Origin: Gordonia rhizosphera NBRC 16068
Lineage (GTDB): Bacteria; Actinomycetota; Actinomycetes; Mycobacteriales; Mycobacteriaceae
Direction of reading: 5' to 3'
Assembly: GCF_000298195.1 (NCBI RefSeq)
Contig: NZ_BAHC01000183.1
Coordinates: forward strand, 1-38,249
DNA: 38,249 nucleotides
This document shows positions 7,461 through 16,650 of the stretch, piece after piece. Below the pieces are notes generated by a model that was not told where the DNA came from, made no database searches, and saw nothing but the letters and a program-made list of their open reading frames with translations. The stretch's first letter is position 1. Each line of letters starts with the position of its first letter. A program made the position numbers and the translations under genes.

Positions 7461-8927
7461 ATGGTGTGGCAAGGCAACTACGACAAGCTGTTCATCGGCG
7501 GCAAATGGGTCGATCCCGAATCCGCCGAGACCTTCGCGGTGATCTCGCCGTCGACCGAGGAGGTCATTGCGCGGGTGCCGCAGGGCACCACCGCAGACGT
7601 CGACAAGGCGGTTGCCGCAGCGCGGGCGGCATTCGACCAGGGGCCGTGGCCGCGGATGCCGCTGGACGAGCGAATCGCGGTGCTGCGCAAGCTGAGTGCG
7701 AAGCTCGAGGAGAAACAGGACGTCGCCGCCGAACTGGTGAGCGCCGAGATGGGGTGCCCCATCACGTTGTCCACCAAGATGCAGTCGATCGGTCCGCGGC
7801 TTCTCCTCGACAGCTTCATCGAGCTTGCCCCGCAGTACAACTGGAGCGATATCCGGCGGTCGGCCACCGGCAACGCCCTGGTGACACGGGAACCGGTCGG
7901 GGTGGTCGCGGCGGTCGTGCCGTGGAACGCGCCGCTGCTGATCACCATGATCAAGCTGGCACCGGCGCTGCTCGCCGGCTGCACGATGATCATCAAGCCG
8001 ACCCCGCAGACACCCCTGGACGCCTATTTCCTCGCCGATCTGCTCGCCGAGGTCGGTCTGCCCGACGGTGTGGTCAACGTGGTACCCGCCGACCGCGATG
8101 TCAGCGAGTACCTCGTCCGGCACCGCGGCGTCGACAAGGTGTCGTTCACCGGTTCCACCGCGGCCGGCCGACGCATCGGCGCGATCTGTGGCGAGGATCT
8201 GCGACGCTGCACACTTGAGCTGGGTGGCAAGTCGGCGGCGGTGCTGCTCGACGACGCCGACCTGGACCTGGCGATTCCGTCGATCCGGGCGCTCTCGCTG
8301 CGCAACACCGGTCAGGTGTGCAGCAACAAGACACGCATCGTCGTTGCCGCCTCGCGTCGCGACGAACTGCTCGACCGGCTCGTCGACATGATCGGTTCGA
8401 TGCCCGTGGGCGATCCGTTCGACCCGGCCACCGAGATCGGTCCGGTCGCGAGCGCCGTACAACGCGATCGCGTCGAGGACTACGTCGGTGACGCCAAGGC
8501 CGCCGGGCTCAAACTCCTCGTCGGCGGCGGCCGGCCGGCCGGCCTCGACCGCGGTTTCTACGTCGAACCGACCATCTTCGCCGATGTCGACCCGAACGCG
8601 AAGATCGCCCAGGAAGAGGTGTTCGGTCCGGTACTGACCGTGCACACCTTCGGCGACGAGAACGAGGCGATCGACATCGCCAACAACTCCGAATACGGGC
8701 TCAACGGTTCGGTATTCACCGCCGACCCCGAACATGCACTCGCCTTCGCCCGCAATATCCGCACCGGGACAGTCGAACTGAACGGCAGCGGCGTCGGCTT
8801 CCACGCGCCGATCGGCGGCTTCAAGCACAGCGGCATCGGTCGCGAAGCCGGACTTGAGGGCTTCGACGCGTACGTCGAACTCAAGTCCTACGGACTGCCG
8901 GCCGATCTGCTGGCGAAGCTCTCTTGA
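7461..8927 (+). CDS. NAD(P)-dependent aldehyde dehydrogenase 1
   Basis: A 488-residue aldehyde dehydrogenase superfamily enzyme. All key residues are visible: PWNAP with the oxyanion Asn at about 156, the nucleotide lysine in IIKPT, FTGST, the general base Glu at about 253 in LELGGKS, and the nucleophile Cys at about 287 in NTGQVCSNKT. It should oxidise an aldehyde to the acid or, less likely, to a CoA ester. An upstream GTG at 7410 keeps the frame, but AAGGAG at 7450-7455 places the start at ATG 7461. It follows the zinc alcohol dehydrogenase and precedes MmgE/PrpD gene 2 by 32 bp. Confidence 0.93.
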   Translation: MVWQGNYDKLFIGGKWVDPESAETFAVISPSTEEVIARVPQGTTADVDKAVAAARAAFDQGPWPRMPLDERIAVLRKLSAKLEEKQDVAAELVSAEMGCPITLSTKMQSIGPRLLLDSFIELAPQYNWSDIRRSATGNALVTREPVGVVAAVVPWNAPLLITMIKLAPALLAGCTMIIKPTPQTPLDAYFLADLLAEVGLPDGVVNVVPADRDVSEYLVRHRGVDKVSFTGSTAAGRRIGAICGEDLRRCTLELGGKSAAVLLDDADLDLAIPSIRALSLRNTGQVCSNKTRIVVAASRRDELLDRLVDMIGSMPVGDPFDPATEIGPVASAVQRDRVEDYVGDAKAAGLKLLVGGGRPAGLDRGFYVEPTIFADVDPNAKIAQEEVFGPVLTVHTFGDENEAIDIANNSEYGLNGSVFTADPEHALAFARNIRTGTVELNGSGVGFHAPIGGFKHSGIGREAGLEGFDAYVELKSYGLPADLLAKLS

Positions 8928-8959
8928 CCTCACCATAAGCTTGTAGGAGAACACTTTTC

Positions 8960-10348
8960 ATGACCTCCATCGAAGAAGCCGTCGCCAAGCTCGTCGTTGA
9001 CCTCGACTACGACCAGCTGACCCCCGAAGCGCTCGATGGCACTCGTCGACTCATGCAGGATCAGCTCGGCCTGCAGGTCGGCTGCGCCACCCTGCCGTGG
9101 AGTCAGGCCGTCGCCGACCTGACCCGGCGCACCCACGCGCCGGGTACCGCACGGGTCGCGCTGTCCGGTGAGGCGATGAGCGCCGGCGACGCCGCGTTCG
9201 TCAACGCGACCTTCGGCCACAGCTTCGAGTACGATGACGCGCACTCGGCCAGCCTCAGCCACCCCGGCAGCGCGGTCATCTCGGCGGCGCTGGCCGTCGG
9301 CGAGGAGATGGGCGCCACCATGCGGGAGGTGATCGAGGGCATCGTCGCCGGCTACGAGGTCTACACCCGCATCGGCACGCTCGCCTCCCCAGACCTGCTG
9401 CGCCGCGGGTTCCATCCGCATGCGGTGCTCTCCCCGTTCGGCACCGCCGCCGTGGTGGCGAAGATGCGTGGCTTCGACCTACCGACCACCGTCGACGCAC
9501 TCGCGATCGCCTTCAGCCACTGCGCCGGCACCACCGAGTACACCTCGTCGGGCGGCTCGATCAAACGCGTGCACTCGGGCATCGGCGCCCGCAACGGCAT
9601 CCGCGCCGCGGAGATGGCCGAGGCCGGTATCACCGGACCGAGCCGATTCCTGTCCGGCGCCAAGGGCTTCTTCCAGACCTTCGTCGTCAAGGACCACAAA
9701 CCCGAAGACGCCGAGCGGTTTTCCCTGACGAAGCCGTACGAGATCGCCGACCCGCTGTTCAAGCCGTACTGCTGCTGCGGGTTCAACCACGCCTTCATCG
9801 ACGGCGCACGCCAACTTCGTGCTCGCGCCGCGGACATCGACCACGTCGACCTCGGCATCCGGGAGAGCGGCGACGTCGTCGTCGGCAACAGCAACGTGAA
9901 TGCGTATGCACCGCAACAGATCGAGCACCTGCAGTACAGCCTTCCGTTCCAGTTCGCGCTGTCGACGCTGGGTAAGGGCAACGGCTACGAGACCCACCGG
10001 CAGTACATGGCGGGCACCCTGGATCTTGGGCCCGAGGGCGAGATCGCCCAACTGGCCCAACGGCTTCGCATCCATGTTGCCCCCGAGCTCGACCGGAACT
10101 ATCCCACCAAGATGGTCGCCGACATCACCGCGACCTTCACCGACGGGTCCACCGAGCACATCTTCGTCGAGGACTCGATCGGATCGGCACCCAACCCGAT
10201 GTCGCAGGAGGATTCGGACGCCAAGTTCCGTGACCTCGCCACGACCAACCTCGGGGCGGCGCAGACCGAGGCGTTGCTGGCGGCGATCAAGAACACCGAT
10301 CCGTCGGTAAAGGCTGCGGATCTGGTGGCGTTGCTCGTGGCGAACTAG
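8960..10348 (+). CDS. MmgE/PrpD family protein 2
   Basis: A 462-residue MmgE/PrpD family protein and the most canonical of the four in this window. NATFGHSFEYDDAHSASLSH (82-101) carries the His and Asp pair of the family. SGGSIKRVHSG supplies a lysine at 202 and FKPYCCCGFNHAFIDG a histidine at 277, matching the catalytic set described for cis-aconitate decarboxylase and methylcitrate dehydratase. It could dehydrate, decarboxylate or epimerise a di- or tricarboxylate. AGGAG stands upstream. It lies between an aldehyde dehydrogenase and a LuxR-type regulator on the same strand. Confidence 0.9.
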   Translation: MTSIEEAVAKLVVDLDYDQLTPEALDGTRRLMQDQLGLQVGCATLPWSQAVADLTRRTHAPGTARVALSGEAMSAGDAAFVNATFGHSFEYDDAHSASLSHPGSAVISAALAVGEEMGATMREVIEGIVAGYEVYTRIGTLASPDLLRRGFHPHAVLSPFGTAAVVAKMRGFDLPTTVDALAIAFSHCAGTTEYTSSGGSIKRVHSGIGARNGIRAAEMAEAGITGPSRFLSGAKGFFQTFVVKDHKPEDAERFSLTKPYEIADPLFKPYCCCGFNHAFIDGARQLRARAADIDHVDLGIRESGDVVVGNSNVNAYAPQQIEHLQYSLPFQFALSTLGKGNGYETHRQYMAGTLDLGPEGEIAQLAQRLRIHVAPELDRNYPTKMVADITATFTDGSTEHIFVEDSIGSAPNPMSQEDSDAKFRDLATTNLGAAQTEALLAAIKNTDPSVKAADLVALLVAN

Positions 10349-10384
10349 ACTCAGGGGTCACGACGGAGCGGAAGGGAGAGTGGG

Positions 10385-11425
10385 ATGCTCGACCTGCCCT
10401 CCGACATCCTGGGGATCGTCGCCGACGCGGGTGATCTGCTGGACGACGACGTCGAGAGGCTGCTGACCGAGCAGCCTCTCGAGGCGTTGTGGGATCTGAT
10501 CACTGGCCGCATTCAGCGCGACGCCGTCGTCGGCGCGGATGCGGACCGGATGGCCGCGATGCTCGGACTCCTCACTCGGATCCGAGCAGCCGAGTCGTCG
10601 TGGACGCAAGCCCGGCTGGCCGACCGGTCGCAGGCGTTGACGCGCATCCGTGCAGCCCTGGACGAGGTCTCCTCGGCGGGCTCGGTCGACGAACTGCTGA
10701 CGCTCTCGCCCAGCGCTGCATGCGCGCTCGGATTCGATCGCGCACTGGTGTCCACCGTCGACACCTCATGGCAACTGCACACGATGTGTGTCGTCCGCGA
10801 TCAGCGCTGGGCCGACGAGATCGTCGCCGTCGGACGCGACGATCCGCCTGTGCTCGATCGAACCCTGGTGGAGAACGACACCGTCGTCAGCGTTGCACCG
10901 ACCCTCGTCGACCACGTCCAGGAAAATCCGCGCGTCAACCGGGCATTGGCCGAGGTCACCAAGTCGTCGTCGTACGGGATCGCACCACTGCTCGTCGACG
11001 GTGAGGTCGTCGGACTGTTGCATGCCGACTGCTACCACCAGAAACGGTCGTTCACGCCCGAGGATCAGTCCATGCTGTCCACCTTCGCCGCCGGAGTCAG
11101 CCAAAGCCTCGCACGCGTCACGCTGCTCGACGGGGTGGCCGCTTTGCGATCTCACCTCGACGGGGTGACGCAATGGCAGGCGCCCGCCCGGAGAGCCGCT
11201 GCCTCGGTGACCGCAGGCCGCCATGACGACTCGATTCTCACCCGGCGCGAGGCGCAGATCATGCGGTTGATGGCCGACGGTGACGGCAACGCCAAGATCG
11301 CCCGCCGACTGGTCATCTCCGAGGGCACCGTCAAGACCCATGTCACCCGCATCCTGCGCAAACTCGAGGTCACCAATCGTGCCGAAGCGGTGGCGGTCTG
11401 GCTGCGGGCCGATCAGCGCCACTGA
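10385..11425 (+). CDS. GAF-domain LuxR family transcriptional regulator
   Basis: A 346-residue regulator. A helical N-terminus (1-80) precedes a GAF-like sensor (about 90-240: SAACALGFDRALVST, then YGIAPLLVDGEVVGLLHADC). The C-terminal LuxR/FixJ helix-turn-helix lies at about 285-340, with LTRREAQIMRLMADG, NAKIARRLVISEGTVKTHV and LRKLEVTNRAEA. There is no receiver domain, so it likely binds a small molecule directly. GGAAGGGAGAG precedes the ATG. It follows MmgE/PrpD gene 2 by 36 bp and precedes the HyuA gene, so it may control either unit. Confidence 0.9.
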   Translation: MLDLPSDILGIVADAGDLLDDDVERLLTEQPLEALWDLITGRIQRDAVVGADADRMAAMLGLLTRIRAAESSWTQARLADRSQALTRIRAALDEVSSAGSVDELLTLSPSAACALGFDRALVSTVDTSWQLHTMCVVRDQRWADEIVAVGRDDPPVLDRTLVENDTVVSVAPTLVDHVQENPRVNRALAEVTKSSSYGIAPLLVDGEVVGLLHADCYHQKRSFTPEDQSMLSTFAAGVSQSLARVTLLDGVAALRSHLDGVTQWQAPARRAAASVTAGRHDDSILTRREAQIMRLMADGDGNAKIARRLVISEGTVKTHVTRILRKLEVTNRAEAVAVWLRADQRH

Positions 11426-11496
11426 CTCGAAGCCGAAGGTCTTACAAAAGTCATACCTGCGGCAGATGTCGCCATCACTGACGCACGGCAGAGTGA

Positions 11497-11551
11497 CCTG
11501 TGACACAAAAAGGTTGGGACGCACCATGATCGCCCAACTGCCCGTCACAGG
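11497..11551 (+). promoter_or_regulatory. Nested inverted repeat in the HyuA leader, reaching the ribosome site
   Basis: CCTGTGAC (11497-11504) is a perfect complement of GTCACAGG (11544-11551). Inside it GGTTGGG (11512-11518) pairs with CCCAACT (11533-11539) with one G-U pair. The outer right arm runs into the AGGAAGG ribosome site of the HyuA gene (start 11563), so a folded leader could hide part of it. Alternatively the arms could be DNA half-sites for the adjacent LuxR regulator. Confidence 0.35.
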
Positions 11552-11562
11552 AAGGCGCAGCT

Positions 11563-13641
11563 ATGACACAGGTCGAACGACCGGCCGACTGGGTGGTCGG
11601 CATCGATGTCGGGGGTACATTCACCGACATCATCGGACTGAACCGGGAGACCGGGGAAGTCCGCGACGGCAAAGTCCTCTCGACCGTCGAACAGGAAGTC
11701 GGCGTCCTCGACGCGCTGACGGCCATCGACGTCGACGTCCCCGACGTCGCCGAGATCGTGCACGGACACACCGTCGGCATCAACGCACTGCTCAGCCGCA
11801 CCGGGAAGCGGACCGCGCTGCTGGCCACCGGCGGGCATCGCGACCTGCTCGACATCGGCCGGATGCACCGCGAGTTCGGTGAACGCTTCTACGATCCGAC
11901 CTGGCGACGTCCCCATCAGGAACGACCGATAGTGGAGCGCGAGCTGCGATTCGGGGTGCCGGAGCGTCTACGCTACGACGGCACCGAGATCCTGGCGCTC
12001 GACGAGCACGCCGTCCGTGACGCCGCGCGGGAACTGGTAGCCGACGGCGCCGAATCGGTGGCGATCTGCTTGGTCAACTCGTATGCGAATCCCGCCAACG
12101 AGCAGCGCGCCGCCGAGATCGTCGCCGAGGAGATCCCCGGCGCGTACATCCAGACCTCGGCGCTGTATCCGGTCACACGCGAGCACGAACGCACCGCGAC
12201 AGTCGCGCTCGACGCCTATGTCGGGCCCAGCGTCGTCGGCTATCTCGACCGGTTGATGGGCCGACTGACCGCCGACGGCTACCGCGGCACGTTGTGGATC
12301 ATGATGATGAACGGGGGCGTCGCCACCTTCCGTGACGCGGCCAAGGCGCCGGTGTTCCAACTGGTCTCCGGCCCGGTCGGCGGAGTGAGTGGCAGCATCA
12401 AACTCGCGGCCGAGAGCAGCAACCCGAATCTCCTGACCATCGACGTCGGCGGCACCAGCACCGACGTGGCCGCGATCCGAAATGCCAAGACTCCGTTGAC
12501 CGATACCTGGACACTCGAGACGGGGCTCACGCTCACGATGCCGCTCGTCGACGTGGAGAGCATCGGATCGGGTGCCGGCAGCATCATCGCCCCGAACGCA
12601 CTGGGCAGTGTCGCGGTCGGCCCGGCGTCGGCCGGATCGAACCCCGGTCCGGTGTGCTACCAGCGTGGTGGCACCGAGCCGACGCTGACCGACGCCTGCG
12701 CCGCACTCGGCATCCTCCAGCCCGACCTGTTCGCCAACGGCGCCATCCGACTCGACGTCGAGAGTGCGCGAACAGCATTGGCGCAGAGCGGAAAACAGTG
12801 GAACTTCTCCGACGCCGAGCTCGCGGCGGCGGCGTATGAGATCGCGTGCCAGGACATCGCCGCCAAAGTCCGCACCATCTCGGTCTACCGCGGGTTCAAC
12901 CTGTCGGAGTTCGCGCTGCAGCCGTCCGGGTCCGCCGGACCCATGCTCGCCGACCGGGTCGCGCAGATCCTCGGCCTCGATCGAGTCATCGTGCCGCGCA
13001 GCCCCGGCCAGTTCTCCGCGCTGGGCCTGCTTCGCAGCGACCTGATGGTCACCCGGGCGCAATCGATCATGACGCCGCTCGCGGCGGCCGAGGCAACTGC
13101 CATCGAGAAGGCGTTCGTCGAACTCGAAGACCGCATCCGCGATGACCTGATCGACCAGGGTGTCGACGTCGGTGGACTCCGCTTTGAACGGGCGATCTTC
13201 GCCATGTACCGGGGCCAGACATGGGACAACCGTCTGGCCATCGAGGGGCCGGTGACCGCCGACGGTGTGACACCACTGGTCGACCGCTTCCACGACTTCT
13301 ACCGCGAGTCATACGGATTCGCCGCCACCGAGATCCCGGTCGTGGTCTCGACCGTCGAGGTGACCGCGATCATCGGGCGGGAACAGTCCGCCATCTCGAC
13401 CACCGTCGAGGACGGCGACCCGCTGCTGCGCACCGCACCCGTGATGGTGCCGGGCACCGACACGACCACCGAGATCCCGGTGTACGTGCGGGAACGGATG
13501 CGTGCACACCAACCCGTCGCCGGCCCCGCCCTGGTCACCGAAAAGTTCGCCACCACCCTCGTCCTTCCCGACCGTCACGCCTATGTCGACGACGACGGCA
13601 ACCTCATCGTCGAATCGCCCGCGACAGGAGCATCAAAATGA
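11563..13641 (+). CDS. Hydantoinase/oxoprolinase/carboxylase A subunit (HyuA-like)
   Basis: A 692-residue ASKHA-fold protein. The first phosphate loop is GIDVGGTFTD (13-22), the second IDVGGTSTDV (293-302), and HGHTVGINALL with TALLATGGHRDLLDIGR is typical of the N-terminal half. Relatives include N-methylhydantoinase A, 5-oxoprolinase and the ATP-using subunits of acetone and acetophenone carboxylases, which phosphorylate a carbonyl substrate. Its stop overlaps the HyuB start (ATGA). The next genes encode a small zinc-ribbon protein and an SDR, which favours a ketone-carboxylase-like role over hydantoin use, since no hydantoin-pathway partner is present. That choice is an inference. Confidence 0.88.
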   Translation: MTQVERPADWVVGIDVGGTFTDIIGLNRETGEVRDGKVLSTVEQEVGVLDALTAIDVDVPDVAEIVHGHTVGINALLSRTGKRTALLATGGHRDLLDIGRMHREFGERFYDPTWRRPHQERPIVERELRFGVPERLRYDGTEILALDEHAVRDAARELVADGAESVAICLVNSYANPANEQRAAEIVAEEIPGAYIQTSALYPVTREHERTATVALDAYVGPSVVGYLDRLMGRLTADGYRGTLWIMMMNGGVATFRDAAKAPVFQLVSGPVGGVSGSIKLAAESSNPNLLTIDVGGTSTDVAAIRNAKTPLTDTWTLETGLTLTMPLVDVESIGSGAGSIIAPNALGSVAVGPASAGSNPGPVCYQRGGTEPTLTDACAALGILQPDLFANGAIRLDVESARTALAQSGKQWNFSDAELAAAAYEIACQDIAAKVRTISVYRGFNLSEFALQPSGSAGPMLADRVAQILGLDRVIVPRSPGQFSALGLLRSDLMVTRAQSIMTPLAAAEATAIEKAFVELEDRIRDDLIDQGVDVGGLRFERAIFAMYRGQTWDNRLAIEGPVTADGVTPLVDRFHDFYRESYGFAATEIPVVVSTVEVTAIIGREQSAISTTVEDGDPLLRTAPVMVPGTDTTTEIPVYVRERMRAHQPVAGPALVTEKFATTLVLPDRHAYVDDDGNLIVESPATGASK

Positions 13642-15569
13642 CCCTCACCACCCCGCCCGACATCAGCACCGACGACACCACCACCGACGTGCAACTCGAC
13701 ATCCTGCGCTACGGACTCATCGAAGTCGGACGCGAAATGCTCGACTCGCTGATGCGCAGCGCGTTCTCGCCGGTCTGCCGCGACATCCTCGACTGCACGG
13801 TGGTGATCCACATGCGCACCGACGAAGGATGGGAGGCCGCGGCCCTGTGGGAAGGCTGCATGCAGCATGCCTTCGTGGCCCCGCACATCGCGAACTTCGT
13901 CATGGACGACTGGGATGTCGACCAGATGCAACCCGGCGACGTCATCTTCACCAACGATCCGTGGCGCGGCTCGCTGCACCAGGCCGACGTCAACCTGTTC
14001 CGCCCGGTGTTCGTCGACGGGCGGGTGGAATTCCTGCTGCAGTCGACCTCACACCTGGTGGATCTGGGCGGACCGATTCCCGGCGGCTTCTCCAACGGCG
14101 CGCAGACGCACTTCGAGGAGCAGCTGAAGCTGCCGCCGACGATGTTGTACGCCAACGACATCCCAGTTCGTTCCACGTTCAACTTCCTGCTGGAGAACAA
14201 CCGGGTCCCGCATCTCGTCCTCGGCGACCTGCGTGCCCTGCACGGCTGCCTCGTCGTCGGTGAGCGACAGCTGCAAGAACTGATCAGCCGTGGTGGCCTC
14301 GATCAGGTGCGTGCCGCCGGCCGGTACGCGATCGACGCCACCGAGGCGAGCATGCGACGCGGCATCGCGGCCATCCCCGACGGCGACTACACCGCCGAGG
14401 ACTTCCTCGACGAGGACGGCGTCACCGACGAACAGATCCCGGTCCACGTCACCGTCCGGGTCCGCGGTGACTCGATGGAGATCGACTTCTCCGGTTCCGG
14501 ACGACAGCCACTCGGCAACTGCGGCACCGCATGGTGCGAAGCGGGACGGTGCATCGAGGCCGTCAAACTGATGGTCGACCCGTCGACGCCGGTCAACAGC
14601 GGCACCCTGCGCCCGATCGACGTGCTGCTGCCCGCCGGCAGTGTGGTGCAGGTGCTACCGCCGTCGAGCTGCTCCAGCCACGCCGACATCGGGCCGCGGG
14701 CGATCAACGTCGTCACCCAGGCACTGAGCCAGGCCACCGAGGAATCGTTCGCTCCCGACACCGGAACCGCACTCTACGTCGGATTCAGCGGAATCGACTC
14801 GCGTCCCGGACACGAGGGAACTCCCTGGGGCGCATACGGACTCGGCGGTGGCGGCTGGGGCGGAACGTGGAAGGAGGACGGCGTCTCGTTCTGCGTCACG
14901 CCGATCGGCAACTGCCGGACCTCGGTGCAGGAACACGTCGAGATCGAGAGTCCGCTCGTCGTGGTGCAACACGAGATCGTCGCCGACACCGCCGGAGCCG
15001 GTGAGTTCCGCGGCGGCCTCGGCTCGGTGTATTCGATTCTCGCCGAATCGGACACGCTGATCACCGTCGTCGCCGATCGGCTCCGTCGCGGTGCGCCGGG
15101 CGCGAAGGGCGGTGGTGCCGGTGCACCGGCCTACGGGTGGTACATCCCGGATTTCGACCTCGCCCATCATGGCGATCCGCTGAATCTGCACGGCGCCGAA
15201 CCACTCTTCGGCATGTTCGACGAACAGGGCCGCCCCGACCCGGTCCACGGCGAGTTCGGCCGCGGAGCACGCTACCGCACCGGCAAGTTCTCCAACATGC
15301 TGGTCAAGGCCGGCGACGCGATCCGCTTCCTCATCGGCGGAGGCGGCGGCTGGGGCGACCCGCTACAGCGCGACGTCGACCGGGTGACCGCCGACGTCCG
15401 GTCCGGACTCGTGACCGTCGAGCACGCCCGTCTGGCCTACGGCGTCGTGATCGTCGACGGCGCTGTCGATGTCGACGCCACGACACTCGAACGCGCCCGC
15501 CTCGCCGCCGAACGTGCCTCGGGCACATGGGAAATACCCGTGGCGATCCCCCATACCTGGACCATCTGA
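13638..15569 (+). CDS. Hydantoinase/carboxylase B subunit (HyuB-like)
   Basis: A 643-residue HyuB family protein that pairs with HyuA. Visible blocks include DILRYGLIEVGREMLDSLMR near the start, GDVIFTNDPWRGSLHQADVN (about 98-117), HLVDLGGPIPGGFSNGAQTH and the glycine-rich end FLIGGGGGWGDPLQRD. In known carboxylases and hydantoinases this subunit binds metal and holds the active site for attack on the activated carbonyl. The start at ATG 13638 is set by the 4-base overlap with HyuA; an open frame extends far upstream to 13221, but only as a shadow of HyuA. Substrate unknown. Confidence 0.88.
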   Translation: MTLTTPPDISTDDTTTDVQLDILRYGLIEVGREMLDSLMRSAFSPVCRDILDCTVVIHMRTDEGWEAAALWEGCMQHAFVAPHIANFVMDDWDVDQMQPGDVIFTNDPWRGSLHQADVNLFRPVFVDGRVEFLLQSTSHLVDLGGPIPGGFSNGAQTHFEEQLKLPPTMLYANDIPVRSTFNFLLENNRVPHLVLGDLRALHGCLVVGERQLQELISRGGLDQVRAAGRYAIDATEASMRRGIAAIPDGDYTAEDFLDEDGVTDEQIPVHVTVRVRGDSMEIDFSGSGRQPLGNCGTAWCEAGRCIEAVKLMVDPSTPVNSGTLRPIDVLLPAGSVVQVLPPSSCSSHADIGPRAINVVTQALSQATEESFAPDTGTALYVGFSGIDSRPGHEGTPWGAYGLGGGGWGGTWKEDGVSFCVTPIGNCRTSVQEHVEIESPLVVVQHEIVADTAGAGEFRGGLGSVYSILAESDTLITVVADRLRRGAPGAKGGGAGAPAYGWYIPDFDLAHHGDPLNLHGAEPLFGMFDEQGRPDPVHGEFGRGARYRTGKFSNMLVKAGDAIRFLIGGGGGWGDPLQRDVDRVTADVRSGLVTVEHARLAYGVVIVDGAVDVDATTLERARLAAERASGTWEIPVAIPHTWTI

Positions 15570-15584
15570 ACGAAAGGCAATCCC

Positions 15585-15845
15585 ATGGCAGTCGACCGAC
15601 TCCTGTTCCCCCGCCCCGACACCGACCGCGTGTACGTCGTGAAGACCCCCGTCGACGGCACCTGCGAGGCATGTGGGGCAACCGATCTCGCCCGTCACCC
15701 GGTGGCCAACTACCTGGGGCCGCGCATGGTCATCAAGTGCCAGCAGTGCTTTCACCACGCATCGGTGACTCGCCCGGAGCCCGAAGACAATTGGCCCGCC
15801 TGGCGGTCACCGGCGCACGACTGGCCGGCATCCCGCGTCGGCTGA
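15585..15845 (+). CDS. Small zinc-ribbon protein, possible third carboxylase subunit
   Basis: An 86-residue protein with two knuckles, Cys27-x2-Cys30 (CEACG) and Cys52-x2-Cys55 (CQQCF), spaced as in a zinc ribbon. No membrane or signal segment is seen. It sits 15 bp after the HyuB-like gene and ahead of an SDR, behind GAAAGG. Acetone carboxylase has a small zinc-binding gamma subunit and acetophenone carboxylase a small accessory subunit, so by position this is a candidate third subunit of the HyuAB enzyme. No sequence signature proves that. The tryptophan-rich tail (NWPAWRSPAHDWPAS) is unusual. Confidence 0.75.
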   Translation: MAVDRLLFPRPDTDRVYVVKTPVDGTCEACGATDLARHPVANYLGPRMVIKCQQCFHHASVTRPEPEDNWPAWRSPAHDWPASRVG

Positions 15846-15859
15846 GGAAGGTATCGCCC

Positions 15860-16627
15860 ATGTCAACCACATTGCTCGACGACAAGGTCGTGCTCATCAC
15901 CGGCGCGGCCGGTGGCATCGGCCGGGCCACCGCGACCCTCGCGGCCGCCGAAGGCGCGAGCCTACTGCTCTCCGATCTGTCCGCCGACGGATTGGCCGAC
16001 ACCGTCGATCACGTTCGCGCACAAGGCGGGAACGTGATCGGCGTCGCCGCCGACCTGACCGTGCGGGCCGACGTCGACGCGCTGGTCGCCGCGGCCGTCG
16101 ACCACTACGGTCGACTCGACGGCGCATTCAACAACGCCGGCGTCAGCGGTGGCCAGATCGGCCAGGGTGACCGGCGCGTCGGTGAGTGGGACGAACACAA
16201 GTTCGATCTCGCCATCGCCGTCAACCTGAAGGCCACCTGGCTGTGTCTGCGCGCCGAACTGTCGCAGATGGAAGCCCAGGGCGGCGGTGCGATCGTCAAC
16301 ACCGCGTCCCTGGCCGGCCTCACCGGCTTCAAGCGGACCGCTGGGTACTCGGCAGGAAAGCACGGCGTCATCGGACTCACCAAAACCGCTGCGCTCGAAT
16401 ACGGTCCGGCCATCCGGATCTACGCCGTGTGCCCCGGCTACACCGACACCGCACTGATGGCCGAGGCCAAGCGGCTGCTGGGGGACTCGCTGTACACGCG
16501 AATCCCGGCCGGACGACTCGCCCAACCCGACGACATCGCGCAGATGGCGTGCTGGCTGCTCTCCGATCGTGCCTCCTACGCCAGCGGCGGCGAGTTCGTC
16601 GTCGACGGCGGCTACCTGGCCGGCTGA
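15860..16627 (+). CDS. SDR family NAD(P)-dependent oxidoreductase
   Basis: A 255-residue classical short-chain dehydrogenase. TGAAGGIG binds the cofactor, with an Asp after beta-2 (LLSDLS) suggesting NAD. NNAG, the catalytic Ser in NTASLAG and YSAGK are intact, and the C-terminus ends in SGGEFVVDGGYLAG. The ATG at 15860 follows AGGAAGG. Between a HyuAB-type enzyme and an aldehyde dehydrogenase, it could oxidise a secondary alcohol to the ketone that the HyuAB set would then use. That role is inferred from context. Confidence 0.92.
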   Translation: MSTTLLDDKVVLITGAAGGIGRATATLAAAEGASLLLSDLSADGLADTVDHVRAQGGNVIGVAADLTVRADVDALVAAAVDHYGRLDGAFNNAGVSGGQIGQGDRRVGEWDEHKFDLAIAVNLKATWLCLRAELSQMEAQGGGAIVNTASLAGLTGFKRTAGYSAGKHGVIGLTKTAALEYGPAIRIYAVCPGYTDTALMAEAKRLLGDSLYTRIPAGRLAQPDDIAQMACWLLSDRASYASGGEFVVDGGYLAG

Positions 16628-16650
16628 CACACCACCGAGGAGGATCAACC

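Noticed and set aside
6267..8954. Long minus-strand open frame of 895 codons
   Set aside because: It lies opposite the cupin, ADH and ALDH genes, which have complete family motifs. High-GC codon bias leaves antisense frames open; its translation is rich in Asp, Val, Gly and Arg without family motifs.
11968..13293. Minus-strand open frame of 441 codons
   Set aside because: It is antisense to HyuA, which carries both phosphate-loop motifs.
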